The notes under the pieces: model-generated
Database searches by the model: none
Seen by the model: the letters and a program-made list of their open reading frames with translations, nothing else
Told to the model about the DNA's origin: nothing
Program-made: the position numbers and the translations under genes
Part shown: positions 1 to 12,863 of the stretch, in pieces
Numbering within the stretch: position 1 is the first letter of the stretch
Layout: each line of letters opens with the position of its first letter
DNA from: Daphnia carinata
Taxonomy: Eukaryota > Arthropoda > Branchiopoda > Diplostraca > Daphniidae
Direction: 5' to 3'
Assembly: GCF_022539665.2 (NCBI RefSeq)
Contig: NC_081337.1
Location: forward strand, 6,548,679-6,612,678
DNA: 64,000 bases

Positions 1-2289
1 GCAATCGGGTTTAGTAGCCATGAACAAACTGGGGGTCTGGAATCCAATTTGCGTTCAAAATTGGTCGTCTTCGGTCAGTGACGAAATCTGCAGTTTCATT
101 GGATATGGGTATTTTATTCTTTTTATTTAATTTGGCTTGTTTATAATTACATTTTTTAAAAACTTTTGCGTCTTAAAGGCCTGGGCTTTCATACAGTTTA
201 CTTTCTGGTTCGAAGCTGCTTCCATTAAAACCATTGGAACCACCACAAGGATTCCTGTGGAATTCTTCAAAACCATCACAATCGCCATCGACTCTATTTA
301 AAAGCGATCTTGGTTTGTTCAGCGAAGATTTCAATTTGACAGCATTACATTCGATTGCCAAACGACAATCTGTAACCTCTACAACGAGCGATTGCAAATT
401 TGTGAATGTAACATGTAGCAACCAACTGTGCGGAATCCGACCGAATCTCGGCGGATGGGACACCTTGCCGAACACTGAAGGACGTTTCCCTTGGCATGCT
501 ACCCTTTTCCTCGAAGGCCAATATCTTTGCGGTGCAACGCTAGTGGCCCCTCAATGGCTACTAGTATCCTCCGTCTGTTTCCGCAACATTGAGTAAATTC
601 CAATGATATGTTCTCATTTAACAGAAATGTGTTCTTCAATCATCTCACTGTTTAACTGATTTTTAGCTTGACCAAAGACTACGTAGCTGCCTTATTAGGT
701 AGCAGGAGGCTGATACCATTTACTTCACCGATGGAACAAATTCTGCGTGTTGCAAATAGCGTGAAAATTTCTACAACCAGCAAGATGACCCTTCTCTTCC
801 TTGAACGGCCCGTCAAGTTGACTGAACATGTGAACCACGTTTGTTTAGCTTCATCGTAAGTTGTCCCGGCTACCCAAAAAATACTAATATAACAGAAAAT
901 TACGTTAATCGTTGGAACGATATGCTTTTAAAGTAGGGAAGCTGTGCGCAACCTCATCAAGAACCAATGCGTGGCAGTCGGAATGAATGGAACGCTACTG
1001 GCTAGTTCGGCTAGTTTTTCGCAAATAAAATTGAATGTCGGTCGTACACTTTTGGCCACCTGGACCAACAACGAAACTATCTCTTGCCCTTCGGTATGCA
1101 AAATCAACAAAACAACGTTTCATTATAGCAAATTAATTGGGCACTTGGATTGGCAGGACAAGTGGTCTGGTAACGTAGTTTGCTCCGATGGCTTTACCTG
1201 GTATGCCGTTGCCGTCTTTGAGCGTGATTGTTCTAAAAGAGAACCATATGTTAACACTCTCGAGGGAATTTGGCAAAATTTTGATACCATTAGGGAAACT
1301 ATAAGTAAAAAATTTAGTCTTTCTTTTAACTGACACGTATATTAAATAACCGTTCGCTTTAGCGTGCAACCAAACAAATTTAAAAGCTATCCAGAGGAAA
1401 AAACGGCAGCTTCAAATTTCGTGTACAAGTACGAGCCTACCTTCTAGGACGACTAGAGAATTTGAATTGCAACGATTTCTTTTTCTGTTTTAGTGCCAGT
1501 CCTACCAGCGCCTAGGTGTGACTCTTGGCGTTGCCCATTGGGTGCTTGCCTGAGTAAGAATGAAACATGTGACGGCATCCCTAACTGTCGGGATCGCAGT
1601 GATGAAACAGAAGCTTGCCGTCCTGCTGAAAAGAATGAATTGATGCCATCCGTTAACTCATCAATATGTGATGAAAGCGAGTACAAATGTCTTGATGGTC
1701 AATGTATCCCTGGCGACGCACTTTGCGATGGTGTAGTTGATTGCGCCGCTGGTGAAGATGAAAAAGCGCCTTTTAGTGATCTAGAATGTCCCACTGATTT
1801 CTTTCGTTGTCTCAGTCCAGGGTAATTGTTCGTTATATGCATAATCAAACAGAAAGTGAGGTTATTTTTATTTCTAGACAAAACCGTAGTCAAGAAACGA
1901 TCCCCATGTCAGCTGTCTGCGATGGTGCAGAGAATTGTTCAAACGGCATGGATGAGTCGAAGTGCGTGTCACTTAGTGCTGAATACCCGGTCATAGTTGA
2001 CACAAATGGGTAAGTGAATTGAAAAATAAAATAGCAACCTGATTACATTTTTTATAATTTCAGGAATCCATTGAAACTTTCACCGTCTGGATTTGTTGTT
2101 GTTCGTGTAAACGGCGTGTGGTATCTTTACTGCGCAAACTTGTGGTCGGAGAAACTGACCGCTGGTACTTGTAGTGTTTTCGGTTTTGGGAAACGGGCTT
2201 CGTTTGAAGCTGTCGGTTCATCGGCCTTTTCACCGATCAGTAAGGCCAGTCAACAATGCTCACTTGCCGTTTTTCTTAATTGCGCCTAG
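1..2289 (+). CDS. ndl: Nudel-like modular extracellular protein, 3' part (partial at window start)
   Basis: Probable C-terminal part of a nudel-type secreted modular protein; nudel in Drosophila acts in eggshell and dorsoventral patterning. Exons read as <2-108, 179-592, 667-855, 937-1304, 1363-1428, 1494-1821, 1878-2009 and 2064-2289, all with GT-AG introns and a continuous frame. Domain order: end of an SRCR-like domain (CSFIGYG), a trypsin-fold domain ([19 protein letters not shown]), three LDL-receptor class A repeats ([25 protein letters not shown]; third split by the intron at 1822-1877), then an SRCR-like C-terminus ([11 protein letters not shown]). The protease fold lacks its catalytic triad: the TAAHC position reads SSVCF, the Asp position reads SKMTLLFL, and the GDSGGP position reads DKWSGN. 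It should therefore be a non-catalytic domain, as is known for the second protease domain of nudel. The stop is TAG at 2287-2289; an AATAAA lies at 2514. The N-terminus is outside the window, so other LDLa/trypsin mosaic proteins are not excluded. Confidence 0.72.
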
Positions 2290-2667
2290 TCTAACTACCT
2301 TGTTACCTAAAAAAAACTTCCAAAATGTTCTTGTTTTGTTTTAACCTGCGCGATTTTTAAGTTTGAAGCTTTTTGTTCTTCATCAACCTTCATCCAGCAT
2401 CTGCTCACCACCCATGTTTTACGGCACTGTTATCATAGCTTAACTACAATATACAAATTGAACTTTATCGCTGTTAATAATGGGCAAAAGCCTTAGACAA
2501 CCTGTTCTGAAAAAATAAAATACATACAAAAGAAACATGAACCTTACAGAAAAAAAATATTAGCCTACATGGTTTTTATACGATTTCAGATGACATCATC
2601 CTGTTTCCTTCGTGCGAAAAAAAATATCTAAATAGCCCCCACCCAAAGCTAAATTTGATTGAGATGT
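2290..2667. other. 3' flank of the nudel-like gene
   Basis: AT-rich sequence after the stop codon with a polyadenylation-like AATAAA at 2514-2519. No coding potential is visible before the SINE head begins. Confidence 0.5.
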
Positions 2668-2960
2668 GCGTTCCTGGCACAGAGGTTATCCCCTCGCTTT
2701 GTATTCTGTTGGCCCCGGGTTCAAGTCCCGACACCGCCATGCCCCTCCCTCTATGCCCTCCTCCCACCACCCTCCCCTCCCACCCACTTCATCGTTCAAG
2801 ATTCATCTCAACGGATTCGCAAGATTCTTCATCTCATCGGATTACGCAAGATTCTTCATCTCATCGGTTTACGCAAGATTATACATCTTCATCGCTTCGA
2901 ACATCATCTAAAAAAATTCAAGAAAGAAGAAGAAAAAAGAAGAGCCAGAAGAAGAGCCTA
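2668..2960 (+). mobile_element. tRNA-derived SINE copy
   Basis: A tRNA-like head carries both RNA polymerase III internal promoter boxes: box A TGGCACAGAGG at 2675-2685 and box B GGTTCAAGTCC at 2718-2728, each matching the eukaryotic consensus and about 32 bases apart. The acceptor-stem positions (GCGTTCC against CACCGCC) do not pair, so this is not a working tRNA gene. The head is followed by a C-rich stretch, a 27-base tandem repeat and an A/G-rich tail (about 2908-2960), the layout of a SINE. The 3' limit and target-site duplications could not be fixed by eye. Open frames over this stretch are shadows. Confidence 0.7.
2818..2898 (+). repeat. 27-base tandem repeat in the SINE body
   Basis: Three consecutive units start at 2818, 2845 and 2872, each beginning CGCAAGATT. 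Units one and two differ by a single base near the end; unit three is more diverged. A partial related unit precedes them. Confidence 0.8.
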
Positions 2961-3379
2961 CTATAAAGGGGCTAAATGGCACCACACTAAAAAACACACA
3001 CACTTACACTTACACGTTTACAGACGTTTCACATCGATCTGTAGTACCGTTCACTACACGTTGAAGATCGATTCACAAACTGAAAGGTGGAGATGAGGTA
3101 ATCGTAGCTTGTAGGTTGTTCGTAAGCCTCCCCATGGCCACTAGGTTCATGGATGCTGGCAGCTAATCATCGAGCTATGTGACCCTCTTCGATACCCGTA
3201 AGTTTTTTGTTTTCCTTACTGCACCACTAGGGCTAGCAGGTTAGTAGGTAGGCAGGCTGGTTTAAAAATAATAATCAAAAAAGGAAGAAAAGCAAAATAA
3301 CAAACAAACAACTACAAAATAAATACCTGGCAATGTGGCGACCAGTTCGTTGTCTGCTGTGAATTGTAAAAAACTAAAA
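2961..3379. other. Intergenic, upstream of mRpS22
   Basis: Contains a short CA-rich stretch (about 2994-3015) and the presumed promoter and 5' UTR of mRpS22. A GTG-initiated extension at 3335 is in frame with mRpS22, but the first ATG of that frame is at 3380. No TATA-like element was recognised. Part of this stretch may still belong to the SINE. Confidence 0.4.
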
Positions 3380-4683
3380 ATGGCCACGAGAGCTGTTATG
3401 TTTACTATCGGCAAGTTTCGATGTTTTCCCATCTTGAAAAATGGAATTGCAAAGTTCACAACGTCAAGTAATCTGTTGAACACTTCTACATTCGACCCAG
3501 GTTTTTTCATTGTTGAGGATTTGTATAAGTTCTTGTAAAACAATATTTTCCTTGCAGGGTATACTCGCGATCCTAGTGTAGTGTTTTTCAAAGAAAATGT
3601 CCAAGGTTTACTTGACAGACTCACTGGCCGTGATTATGATAAGGTCTTTCAAAACCGAAAACTAGGACAGAGGCTAGAGCCTCCCAAGTATGAGCTTTTA
3701 ACACAAGCTGAAGTTGACGAAGTGATGGCAGAGATGGAAACAAAGCTCAAAAGAAAACTCCAAATGCCCCCTCTTCTCAAAGCAAGGGAACCAGTTACTA
3801 AAATCTTGTCTGAAGATCCCGAGCTACAAGGTTTTGATAACTGCAAGTATGTTTTCATCGACATATCACAAGGAATCAATGATAGGGTTGGTATTATTAA
3901 CTGTAAAATAACATCTATTATTTACTTAAGAGAAAATAATCAACTATAAACGGGTTATATTTTATTTCACAGAAGCGTGAAGTTGTTGTCAGGGATCCAA
4001 ATGGTGTCTTGAGAGATGCATCTTGGGAAGAAAGACAAAAAATGTGTCAAATTTACTTTCCCATTCCAGGACGACAAATTTGTATGCCAAAAATGTTTGA
4101 AGAAACTCATTTACAGGTAGTATGAACTGACACACCTAAAAGCTTCACCCAAATGAACTATTCCTTCTTAAGGACTGCCTTAACCAAGGTCAATATGCAT
4201 TCGTACTTGATCGTGCTTGCGCACAGTTTGAACCCGATGACCCAGAGTACATTCGTGTAACAAGAACGACATATAACTGTATCGATGAGAACAGTAAATT
4301 TCCCGCTTTGAGATCCACGCGCCATTTCGGTCCAATGGTGCTACATCTTGTTCTCTGCAAGCGAATGGACAATCTACTGTTCCATTTTATTACTTCAAAG
4401 GACGTTAAAGCTGGTGCCGATCTTGTTCGCCTTTTTCATCTGGTCTGGAGTGATTCATCGTCTAGCGAATTAGATGAATTCCAATTAATTGAGGTAGTTT
4501 GTAAATGTGTTTAATTTTGAGTCACAATTGCAATTCTGCAGTAACTTATGATGCGTTGTTTAGGACTACATTCAAGGACCGGCTTTAAAAAAACCCACAT
4601 TAGAGCTGGCATGGCAAACATTTTTGGAAATAGAAAAACAACGACTTGAAGCTCCCAGTCAACAAAGCAAGGCGTCAAATTGA
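3380..4683 (+). CDS. mRpS22: Mitochondrial small ribosomal subunit protein mS22 (mRpS22)
   Basis: Structural protein of the mitochondrial ribosome small subunit, encoded in the nucleus and imported. Five exons: 3380-3500, 3558-3886, 3973-4116, 4173-4493 and 4564-4683, with introns of 56-86 bases; they join in frame to 344 residues, close to the usual 350-360. The N-terminus (MATRAVMFTIGKFRCF) is basic and hydrophobic with no acidic residue, as expected of a mitochondrial presequence. Family-typical stretches include DPSVVFFKENVQGLLDRLTG and YTRDP just before it, plus the ERQKMCQIYFP and RHFGPMVLHLVL segments. The ATG at 3380 follows AAAA, an acceptable arthropod context. Downstream, N4BP2 lies on the same strand about 900 bases away. 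Confidence 0.93.
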
Positions 4684-5580
4684 TCCTGAAATAGTCAACA
4701 TGTAACTACTGCTGTAATGGTTGCAAACTAAATGTTCCCATTTCAAAGTTTGTCAGGACTTCACTCATCCGGATTTCAGATCTATTCATGGTTTTTTTTT
4801 TAATGAAAGTTACAAATTCTGAAACAAAAGAAATCAACATTTCCATTTTAGCCTAACAACCGAATAGTCTAACAGGAAATCTGTTCCTGCCACGGCTAGT
4901 TTGTGCGGGTATAAATCGGCAAAGTGTGATAGGCGATATTGCTTTAGTAACTTAGAACGTATATTTTGAAATTATTATGAAATTGCTTTCTAGGCACTGG
5001 ATTTGGTGACAAGAGTAGCGTCGGTAGCTTGTATAATGAAGTAATAATTAGAGTAACGTAACAAATAGAGCGATTACCGGTGATAGCTGAGAAAAAAATT
5101 AGTTTCTAACAAGAAGGTTTCTTCTTTTCTTTTTGCGGTTTCAAGTCTTTCGTGCGGCGGTTGGTTGTTTTGCGATTTTGGGATATCTTCGTAAATCCGA
5201 AGGCCAATTTCATCTACTGCAGCTTTTAAATTTAGAGTTGCTAACTTACCAGTAGTTTTTGACTACTCTGCTTCTTTCACCTAGCTGCGTTCATAACCCG
5301 TAGTCTAACTACTGTAATTATTATCCTGTTGATTTAGAATTACATCGGTTGTTCGCTATCAATGGCAAATTGACAAAGCTACAAAACCCTTAAGCTTTCG
5401 AATTGAGAAGCTTAACATAGGGCGATAGGTTGTTCCTATTGCTCGCTAGATGACTCAAAGGACAAATATTTATCACGTTTTAAAAGAGAACCAGCCATGT
5501 ACGCAACAGGTCCATTTTGGAGAATGTCGGGAGATAGTTGGCTCCAACAGAAAAATCTTTAACCCAACCAATTTAGCAAA
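4684..5580. other. Intergenic between mRpS22 and N4BP2
   Basis: About 900 bases with no ORF of note. It must hold the mRpS22 polyadenylation site and the N4BP2 promoter and 5' UTR. A TATA-like GGTATAAAT lies at 4908, some 670 bases before the N4BP2 start codon; whether it is used is unknown. Confidence 0.4.
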
Positions 5581-8500
5581 ATGGCGGGCAATCAAAAAAA
5601 TCTAGTGTCGTCACTGGGAGACGAAGAAAGAGTTCAGCAAACAAGGCGAACTGAAACTGCGCAAGTTCCATCGTCGAACTCTGTCATTTCTTCGAAACCT
5701 ACAATCGATCAACAAAGAAAATTTAATCTCGAAGACTTGAAGAACATGTTCAAATCAGCAATTGATGCTGAAGTTGTGGAAATGATTTGGCAAGACAGCA
5801 ATGAAAATAGTGATGTTGCACTTATGTTCTTAACCGAAATCAGTCCCAATTCACCGCCAACTGCTACTATAGTGAAAATGAGCAGCTGGTCAGATGTACT
5901 TGGATCAAGTAGCTCTATACCATTTACCGCAAACCAAGGAGTTAAACCCAAATCCACTGTGAAAGAAAAACACAGAATGGTGGAACCAATTCAATTACGA
6001 ATAAATAACCTAGAAAAAATTCTTATTATAATGCGTGGTGTACCAGGTTCAGGCAAAAGTTATCTGGCACATCAACTAAAAGGAAATGGAGTGGTTTTGA
6101 GTGCTGATGGCTACTTTATAAATCAAGGCCAATATGTGTTTGATCGCAATCTTTTGGGTTTTGCTCATGAATGGAATCAGAAAAGGGCAAGTGAAGAACT
6201 ACAAAAAGGAACCAACCCTATAATTATTGACAACACAAACTTGGAAGCATGGGAGATGCAGCCATATGTCATAATGGCTTTGAGGTAAAAGAGTAAATTA
6301 TTCCCAAAAATATCTCTAGCATAAGTGTTTATGTATTTGCAGGCATAATTACTCAGTTGAATTGATTGAGCCTGATACTCCGTGGCGGGAAGATGTTCGT
6401 ATTTTATCACAAAAAAATATCCATCGCGTACCACGGGAGAAAATCAGAGAAATGCTGGAAAAGCAAAGGGTTATGATCGATATTGCAGTGGTTGTTGAAA
6501 ATTGCCGGCAAAAAATGAGCCAAAGCTTTCAAGGAACAGTGACATCTGTACAAACTAATAGAACCATTGCTGAAACAGCAGATATGAAGCACTGTAATGC
6601 AGAAACTGATCAATCACCAGTGCTCCAAAAGACACCAGCAGCAACGAACTACCAAATTGCTTCTTCGTCCAGTTTGGTCAATGTAATTAAGAAAAACGAG
6701 TGTGATGAACAGCCAATCGAAAAAAGTGCTTCTATGCCTCACATACCTCAGGCATCCGGAAACAGTTTCCTACAGAAAACCGTAACTAGTCCTTTACTAG
6801 AGGCCTTGATGACAAATGACACTACAATTGCCTTGAAACCGTCAACAACTGAAGTGGCGATCCAGACTTCGTTATTCGAATCCGAACCTCCGCTTCGCGA
6901 ATTGACTGCCCGTAGCCGCTCCATACAATCGGCAATAACTGCACCTGGTTTGGGAAAAAAACTTTATAGTTCAAAATACTCTCTAGATAAAGGATGTCTA
7001 ACTGACGAACTTGTGGAAGAACTTGCTGCTCGAGAAGCACTTGCGATTTTGAAATCTTATTTCCCGACAAAAGAAACAGATGATCTTGCTGACATATTGA
7101 AACAGTGTAATGGCGATTTGACTTGGTAATAGTTTATTGCATTTTGTGTAATTGTTTGTTAACTATTCCAGTTTGTAAAACAGGGCCGTCAACGTTCTTC
7201 TGGATTCGGGATACGAATGCGGCAATAATGTATCAGATTGTTTGGAATTGGAAGACGGTATCGACAAGTTGGAAGACCAACCGAACTGTATCAATTCTGC
7301 TTATGATGAAGCCGTAGAAAATATGTTGCAACAAACCACAGAAGAAGAGACAAATTCAGTAACCTCTTCTGAAACACCGCAACAATCGTTTTCGACTACA
7401 TCAGCAACACTGGAGGAGACTGAAAGTTTAAGGAAGCACATAGAAGATTGCTTTCAATTAACGGATACCATAAGTGAACAGACTCGTAGGATATGCGGCA
7501 AAGAATATAATCAGTTTCGGGCGTCTCAGCTTCAGAAATCACGCTATAGTCAAAATCAGTTGCCTGAAGCAGCATCTGCACCAACTATCCCGACAAATTC
7601 AGTACCATTGGAGAGTCAAACAAAGAGTGATGCATGTCATTTATCGCTGGCTAGCTTTCCTACTTTGGGAGAACAAGTTACTTATACGACTGATTACCAA
7701 TTACCGCCCTGTATGAATACCGAAAACAAATTTGGCATGGATCTTTTTCAACCTTTTTCCGTTGTAAGTCCACCGTTGCCCGAGGAAGAAGTGAAAGTGG
7801 ACGAAGACCCCATGATTTCCATGACATTGGATGCCTCATTCGTCCAGCAACTGGTTAAATTGTTTGGTGTTCCAGATTTAAAAGCAAAACGAGTGCCATC
7901 AACCACTCCATCAAATCCCGTCAATGTTGATATCCCTTGGTCTTTAGCCGAGCAGATTTATTTACATTGGTGCTCCAGCTTAATAAGCGAAAATGAAGAT
8001 AAGCCGATGGTCACCGAAGACCGTAAGGAGCTTCAAAATATAATGGATTTCGAGCTCGCAATGCAGTTGGTCCAAGACGAGGTTTATATTTGTATATTTT
8101 CATCTCATACAGATTTGTCTATGGTTAACTTTATAAAAAACAGAGAATCGCTGAGCGCAAGGAATTACGTGAAAGCTTGTCCACGAAGTTGTCATTTCAG
8201 ATGCTACAGGAGAACTATCCTTCGGTTGACCCCCTTGCACTAGATGCATTGTTCGAAGCAAATAACTATAATTATTCTCATACGGTAACAGCCCTAAATG
8301 CCTCTCTAGGAACAAAGCCACAACCGCCCAAGATGCAAATTGTATCGGCAAACTCTCGCCTGACAAGAGAAGAAACACAGGCGAGAACACAAGTAATTTT
8401 TTCTTCCGGATCTTGTTTTTTCCCTTTCCTTTTTCGTATTAGTGTATTGCTATCTATTTCTATTTCCAGAAGCGTGAGTCCAAACCACCCCATCAGGAGC

Positions 8501-9314
8501 CGCGTGATTTGCGAACCGAAGCTTTGTAAATCATACTGATGTTTTGTTTTCACTTTTCACGATACTTACGAAGCTTTTATGCAGTTTGTACAACAAGCTA
8601 CGACAGCAGTATTCGATGCAAGCCCAGGAATATCATCAAAGAGGCATGTCTGCCGCGGCAATGTATTACTCCAGCGAAGTAAATATTTTTATTTAGTGCT
8701 GCTGTCCACTGGCGTTGCCTCATATTCGTCTTCTTAAAAAAAATTTCAGAGTCGGCGGTATGCAGAGCTTTATAAAAAATGCAATCAGCAGGCAGCTCTA
8801 CAAATCGTAGAAGAAAAAAATGCTTACCAAGACGAACGGACTATTGACTTACATGAGTTGCACGTCGTCGAGGCTCTGACCTGCTTGGAATCTTTCATAG
8901 TTGAAAATGCAAGAGGTATGGCTACTTTTGCTATTTATAGTCGCATAGAGTGTTAATGGCAAGAGCCGCGGGATAAGGGAAAGAAGGAACCCTGCATAGG
9001 CTTTCGTCACGCGTCGCTTATAACGTGAAATGAAGTACTAAAAGTATAACGTTTACCTCTTGACCTTTTAGAGGGAAGGAACGTAGTTCAAGTAATTACA
9101 GGCAGAGGCAATAACAGCCAAAATGGAAAACCACGCATTAAACCGGCTGTTGTTACGTTTCTTAAACAGAAAAGATATGGGTAACGTATCGTTCGGTAGA
9201 ATTGTCAGATGGAAGTTTTGGCAGGGTTTCAGCTAAGTTTTTCTTTTAAATAGGTATGAAGAGGTGAATCCTGGAATGTTACGAGTATTTCTGTCTCGCT
9301 CCATGACCCGCTGA
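5581..9314 (+). CDS. N4BP2: NEDD4-binding protein 2-like (CUE, polynucleotide kinase, SMR nuclease domain)
   Basis: Nine exons: 5581-6284, 6343-7125, 7184-8081, 8144-8392, 8470-8525, 8585-8678, 8750-8915, 9072-9180 and 9254-9314; joined frame of 1039 residues. A CUE-like helix bundle lies near residues 48-90 (EVVEMIWQDSNENSDVALM). A P-loop kinase domain follows with Walker A GVPGSGKS at 153-160 and downstream IIIDNTNLEAWEM, the 5'-polynucleotide kinase fold of N4BP2. A second CUE/UBA-like segment spans the intron at 7126 (ILKQCNGDLTWAVNVLLDSG), and a third lies at LSFQMLQENYPSVDPLALD. A DUF1771 helix (YAELYKKCNQQA) precedes the C-terminal SMR domain, with IDLHELHV and the GRG loop ITGRGNN. 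In animals this family combines ubiquitin binding, kinase and endonuclease activity and is implicated in RNA quality control (the worm NONU-1 and yeast Cue2 group). Introns are 58-156 bases. Ends tail-to-tail with ZCCHC10. Confidence 0.9.
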
Positions 9315-9878
9315 ATTGCGTCATAAAAACATAAAATCCTTCCAACGAAGTACAAACGAAAAGCCTAGAGGCAATTCATTCATTATTTAGTATGCTACTC
9401 TTTGAAGCGAGTATAGCATTCCCTGGCAAGATTCAGGTTTTTTATTCAGGTTATTCAAAACCATGGGACAAAACTCATTTTAAATTTATCAACAGTGACC
9501 GTACGGGGGTATAATTAGAATATTTTTATTAATCAAGTACCTGATTGTATCATTGTTGTTCAAAATAAGTAAATGACTTGTCATTGGTTTAACTCTCAAA
9601 ACGTGCAATAGGAATGATTTGAAGAGTAATGCGCAATGAATAGAAAAAACGAAAGTTAAATAAGATTATGGGGACAAATTTTCATGTATTACCCGTCATC
9701 ACAGAGCAATCATTTTCACTCATTGCTTATTGTAAAAATTAAATTGGCCATTTTTCCTCGGTCATTAACCTAGAATTGAAAATTGAAGTTTCGTACAGAT
9801 CTCAGCAACTGCGCCAGAATTACATCGGACTAATTAAAAGTTAGAATGACCACACAAAATTGGAAAAGGCGAATGAAG
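9315..9878. other. Shared 3' interval between N4BP2 and ZCCHC10
   Basis: 564 bases between two convergent stop codons. AT-rich, no coding signal. It must contain both polyadenylation regions. Confidence 0.5.
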
Positions 9879-10874
<996 letters not shown>

Positions 10875-11154
10875 GTTAATTAGTCTTTGAGGATCGAGTT
10901 TTCGAGTGATTGTCAAAGACTTTTCTGCCAAAAATTGAAGTTATTTCAAAACGAAAGATTTCGAGAAGTTCTTTCTGTCAAGTGATGACTGTTGGCAAAA
11001 TCCACCACATCAAAGCAATAGCGCTGCTGAGGAAACGCGCGAAACATCGTGCTGAAACTAAAAAAAAAACTAGGGACCGCAGAAATAAAAACGAAAAGAC
11101 GCCATATTTTCGTTTCATTTTTTGTTTATTATCCAACAATTATGTTTCTTTGTT

Positions 11155-12863
11155 TTATCGTATGAGAGGAATAAATACTCTCAAAAATTCTCTCTCAAAC
11201 GACTCATCAGAAAATCTAGCAACAGACTCCCTGCAAAAACATACAATAAAGCAAATAACTAATAAATAGTAGTTTAACTTAAGTTTTCTACAGGTACCTT
11301 GCAGCTTCCCTAATAAGTTCCCTTTGTTTGGGCTTCATTCGGATGATCTGACGCATGACGTCAGCATACTCAATTTCATCTGAACCTAAAAATCCAATCG
11401 GCTGAGATCCTTTACTATGAATGATTATGTCCATCATAGGACCCCCAGACTTGTGTGCAACCATTATAAGTCCGGATGCCATACATTCTACAATGCCTAT
11501 GGAAATTCAAATGCAAGCAAGCATTTTGAAAAATATGAATAAAAGCAAAACAAAACTAAGATAAAAAAAGAATACTATAGGTAGACTATTCTTACTTATT
11601 CCAAAATGTTCATTCCACATTGTATGAAGTCCAATGGTTGATTCTCCCATAAGGCGTTTTAGTTCATTAAACTGTACATTGATATAGAATTCTGTATGGT
11701 TTTCTATATTGAAATGTTTACTTAGCCTCTTGTAATCTTCTACCCTCCGCAGGTCTTCCTCATTTCTGCAAGAGCCTACCAGAACTAACTTCACTCTTGA
11801 TTTTTCTTCATCTGTTAGAATATCCATTAGCTTGTAGAAGGAACGGATCATCAGCGGATGGTCTTTCTCCGGTCGAAACTGAGCCACAGCTATGATTCGT
11901 AGACATTGGGGATCAGAGTCAACTGGTATTTCTAAGAATTCTTTAACATCACAGGGAGGGTACACCTTGTGTGTTTTAAGAGGAACATTCCAAATCTGAT
12001 TGATATGATCTTCAGTCCAGCTTGAGTTCACCATAATGGTCTGAGCATATCTTCCAGAAATACCATACATGTATGCAAATAACTTATAATAAATGATTTT
12101 TGCTTGACTTAGGATGGGATTTCGAGAAATGAAGGAGTTGTTGTTGAAAGCTGCTGCACGCCTTGTGACTTGTCCCAACATATCGGTACTGATTGTTGGA
12201 TAATGTACATAGCAGGCTACAGTGCATCCACCCAGTATTCGGAATAGAGGAAATGTGAATGAATATCCCATTGTGTCAATAAATACATCTAAGTAAAAAA
12301 TACAAAATGTAAGAGAAAGCTAATGAAATGAGAAAGGATAGTATTTATGTTTTTATGTTGTACCTGGGACAAGTTTCAGAAGGGCTTCAGTACCAAGAAT
12401 CAATGACCCCAGACTTTGGCCAAGTAGGGTAAAGCAAGGATATCTCTGAGCTTCCACCCAACTCCGTTTGTAAAGTTTGACAAACTCAATATTGTTGTTT
12501 TGGATCCTAATGTTAAATTTGTGGAAGGCATTACAGAGCAAATCCTCTGCTGGGACACTGTCTCCAGTGTACACCACAACATGAATGTCAGGATATTGGG
12601 ACTGAATGGCTCGAATTGCGCACCATAAGACGCGCTCTCCACCACCACCGGCATTGCAGTATGGATGGAAAATACCAACTACGGTTTTACCGTTCAACCG
12701 ATTTTTTAGGATGGTTTTATTTCGGAGAAGAATCTATTGCAGTGAAAACATTATAATTTTCGTATTTCATCATGTTAAAAGAGAAGCAGCTCACTTTTTT
12801 TAGAAAGAAAAGGAATAGGAGAAAAGCCAATGGCACTATCAACAAAACAAGTATAAACGTCAT
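11155..12863 (-). CDS. Alg11: ALG11, GDP-Man:Man3GlcNAc2-PP-dolichol alpha-1,2-mannosyltransferase
   Basis: Adds the fourth and fifth mannose to the dolichol-linked N-glycan precursor on the cytosolic face of the ER. Minus-strand exons: 12795-12863, 12364-12733, 11596-12288, 11298-11496 and 11155-11230; 468 residues, against about 490 in human. It begins with a membrane anchor (MTFILVLLIVPLAFLLFLFF). The GT4 fold follows: the glycine-rich loop HPYCNAGGGGERVLW, SYGFTFP-type segment DTMGYSFTFPLF, CYVHYPTIS, VAQFRPEKDHPL, and the nucleotide-sugar site WNEHFGISIVECMASG. The last exon is easy to miss because the previous exon reads into a stop after a GTACCT donor; splicing restores REAARESVARFSDESFE, the usual family ending. 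A longer upstream ORF overlaps the start (see separate entry). Confidence 0.93.

Noticed and set aside
2659-3096. Long overlapping frames (81-145 codons) over the SINE
   Set aside because: They coincide with the tRNA-like head and tandem repeats, are low complexity, and are explained by the repeat.
3335-3379. N-terminal extension of mRpS22 from a GTG codon
   Set aside because: Animal cytosolic translation starts at ATG; the ATG at 3380 gives a good presequence.
10910-11269. 119-codon plus-strand frame
   Set aside because: It covers the antisense of the last ALG11 exon and its intron; composition is Lys/Arg-rich and there is no domain.
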